Shown here in pieces: positions 6,793 to 7,978 of a DNA stretch of 7,978 nucleotides; within the stretch, counting starts at the first letter, position 1; each line of letters starts with the position of its first letter. The translations under genes were made by a program, and so were the position numbers. The notes below the pieces were generated by a model, which saw nothing but the letters and a program-made list of their open reading frames with translations, was not told the DNA's origin and did no database searches. The stretch is taken from assembly GCA_947377425.1 (NCBI GenBank), contig CANCFZ010000110.1, forward strand, positions 1-7,978. Reading direction: 5' to 3'. This DNA is from Flavobacteriaceae bacterium (GTDB lineage Bacteria > Bacteroidota > Bacteroidia > Flavobacteriales > Flavobacteriaceae).

Positions 6793-6795
6793 AAC

Positions 6796-6829
6796 CATTA
6801 AAAGAATAAAAACTTTTAATGTTTTTTTT
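6796..6829 (+). terminator. Intrinsic terminator of the hip operon
   Basis: CATTAAAAG (6796-6804) pairs perfectly with CTTTTAATG (6813-6821) across an 8-nt loop and is followed by eight T (6822-6829). It starts three bases after the hipT stop codon, so the operon is closed off from clpC. Confidence 0.85.
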
Positions 6830-6848
6830 ATTAACAAAACACTATCTA

Positions 6849-6864
6849 TAAATGGTTAATAAAA
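6849..6864 (+). repeat. Right copy of the repeat bracketing the hip cassette
   Basis: TAAATGGTTAATAAAA matches TAAATGGT-AT-TAATAAAA at 5170-5187 apart from a 2-base gap. It is preceded by TATC, as operator O3 carries TATCC, so it may also be a degenerate HipB site downstream of the operon. Confidence 0.3.
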
Positions 6865-6900
6865 TTAATCTGTCATAGCTTTTATATGTGACTATTTTTT

Positions 6901-6916
6901 TGTCAATTTACTGACA
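6901..6916. promoter_or_regulatory. Inverted repeat TGTCA-N6-TGACA upstream of clpC
   Basis: TGTCA at 6901-6905 and TGACA at 6912-6916 form a 5-bp palindrome just upstream of the likely clpC promoter. A looser GTCA...TGAC pair (6872-6875 and 6889-6892) lies about 30 bp before it. The position suits a regulator of clpC, but no known binding consensus is recognised. Confidence 0.3.
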
Positions 6917-6937
6917 AGTGTTTTACTGGGAATGATT

Positions 6938-6969
6938 TTTGTATCAATTCAATTAATTCACTAAATTTA
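6938..6969 (+). promoter_or_regulatory. Candidate clpC promoter
   Basis: TTTG at 6938-6941 and TAAATTTA at 6962-6969 (7 of 8 to TAnnTTTG) are separated by 20 nt, within the range seen for Bacteroidota primary promoters. Transcription would start about 10-15 bases before the clpC ATG, giving a very short leader. No Shine-Dalgarno sequence is visible. Confidence 0.55.
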
Positions 6970-6989
6970 CATTAATAAATTGCTATTAT

Positions 6990-7978
6990 ATGGATGATAA
7001 TTTTTCTCCAAGAGTAAAAGACGTAATTACTTACAGTAAAGAAGAAGCCTTACGTTTAGGTCACGACTTTATTGGAACTGAACATCTTATGCTCGGAATA
7101 TTACGAGACGGAAATGGAAAAGCAATCAATATTTTAAATAGCCTTTCTGTGGATTTAGACCATCTACGAAAGAAAGTTGAAATATTAAGCCCTCCAAATC
7201 CTAATGCTGAAACGAGTTTAGAAAAAAAGAATTTACACTTAACTCGTCAAGCCGAAAGAGCATTGAAGACGACTTTTCTTGAAGCAAAAGTTTTTCAAAG
7301 CACTTCAATTAGCACAGCACATTTATTGTTGTGCATACTACGAAATGAAAACGATCCCACAACAAAGCTATTGAATAAACTCAAAATTGATTATGAAGTA
7401 GCTAAAGAACAATATCTAAATATGACACCAAACGAAGATGATTTTTTAGAAAATTTACCAAAAAACGAATCTTTCAATGAAGATTCAGGACAAGATGACA
7501 GTTTAAAAGGCGACAATTTTAATTCTCCTACAAATAAATCCAACAAAAAGTCTAAAACTCCTGTTTTGGATAATTTTGGTCGTGATTTGACGGAAATGGC
7601 CGAGGAAGGAAAACTTGATCCAGTGGTTGGTCGCGAGAAAGAAATTGAAAGAGTTTCTCAAATTTTAAGTCGTAGAAAGAAAAATAATCCTTTACTAATA
7701 GGAGAACCAGGAGTTGGAAAATCTGCTATTGCAGAAGGATTGGCTTTGCGAATTATCCAAAAGAAAGTTTCTCGTATTCTTTTTAACAAAAGAGTTGTTA
7801 CACTTGATTTGGCTAGTTTAGTTGCAGGTACAAAATATCGTGGACAATTTGAAGAAAGAATGAAAGCGGTAATGAATGAGTTAGAAAAAAATGACGATAT
7901 CATTCTGTTTATTGATGAAATTCATACAATTGTTGGTGCTGGTGGAGCTACAGGTTCCTTAGATGCTTCTAATATGTT
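6990..7978 (+). CDS. clpC: ClpC-type AAA+ unfoldase of the Clp protease, N-terminal part (3' truncated by window edge)
   Basis: The frame is open from the ATG at 6990 to the right edge: 329 residues of a protein that is about 840-850 residues in relatives. Two Clp_N repeats occupy about 1-67 (FSPRVKDVITYSKEEALRLG, GTEHLMLGILRD) and 80-145 (LTRQAERALKTTFLEAK, STAHLLLCILR), then a charged, low-complexity linker at about 147-190. The first AAA+ domain begins at LDNFGRDLTEMAEEGKLDPV, with Walker A GEPGVGKS at 238-245, the pore-loop segment LVAGTKYRGQFEER at 277-290 and Walker B ILFIDEIH at 305-312. By family knowledge it unfolds proteins with ATP and feeds them to ClpP for protein quality control. 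ClpA and ClpB were considered; the SPR-KDVI-YSKEEA N-terminus and YRGQFEERMK favour ClpC, but the diagnostic middle domain and ClpP loop lie outside the window. It has its own promoter candidate and is separated from hipT by a terminator. Confidence 0.94.
   Translation, partial: MDDNFSPRVKDVITYSKEEALRLGHDFIGTEHLMLGILRDGNGKAINILNSLSVDLDHLRKKVEILSPPNPNAETSLEKKNLHLTRQAERALKTTFLEAKVFQSTSISTAHLLLCILRNENDPTTKLLNKLKIDYEVAKEQYLNMTPNEDDFLENLPKNESFNEDSGQDDSLKGDNFNSPTNKSNKKSKTPVLDNFGRDLTEMAEEGKLDPVVGREKEIERVSQILSRRKKNNPLLIGEPGVGKSAIAEGLALRIIQKKVSRILFNKRVVTLDLASLVAGTKYRGQFEERMKAVMNELEKNDDIILFIDEIHTIVGAGGATGSLDASNM

Noticed and set aside
7658..7903. Open frame on the minus strand inside clpC
   Set aside because: It is antisense to the highly conserved AAA+ region containing Walker A and B, and its translation looks like an arbitrary hydrophobic shadow.

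Overview
The window looks like a chromosome segment of a flavobacterium (Bacteroidota, Flavobacteriaceae, probably Flavobacterium or a close relative). It is very AT-rich, has few Shine-Dalgarno sequences, carries Bacteroidota-type promoter elements (TAnnTTTG), and encodes gyrA, a gyrA-adjacent secreted TPR protein and clpC with flavobacterial-looking sequences. The genus is inferred; no search was possible.

Layout. (1) Positions 1-696 hold the 3' part of an M1-family zinc aminopeptidase reading rightward; its 5' end lies outside the window. (2) It converges on a leftward block: gyrA (2228-4834) followed by a periplasmic TPR-repeat protein (803-2125). A strong bidirectional terminator at 699-736 and a second leftward terminator candidate at 748-782 separate the two. 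A 12-bp hairpin lies between gyrA and the TPR gene. (3) A roughly 390-bp AT-rich intergenic region follows. Its right half carries three related, partly palindromic sites spaced 40-41 bp apart. (4) A rightward three-gene toxin-antitoxin operon with overlapping reading frames follows: a small Xre/Y4mF-type DNA-binding protein (HipB-like), a stand-alone HipA N-terminal domain (HipS-like) and a HipA-fold kinase without that domain (HipT-like), ending in a clear terminator at 6796-6829. (5) Starting at 6990 and running off the right edge is clpC, the AAA+ unfoldase of a Clp protease.

How the genes relate. gyrA and clpC are divergent housekeeping genes, and the hip operon sits between them with its own promoter, operator array and terminator, so it looks like an inserted cassette. 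Within the cassette, HipB should bind the operators, the last of which reaches the -33 region of the hip promoter, and repress the operon. HipS should restrain the HipT kinase, and the 8-bp and 14-bp gene overlaps suggest translational coupling that keeps the proteins in proportion. This split HipBST arrangement, with a Cys/His zinc-finger-like module at the front of HipT and Ala/Thr in place of the usual autophosphorylated serine(s) in the Gly-rich loop, is the most interesting content of the window.
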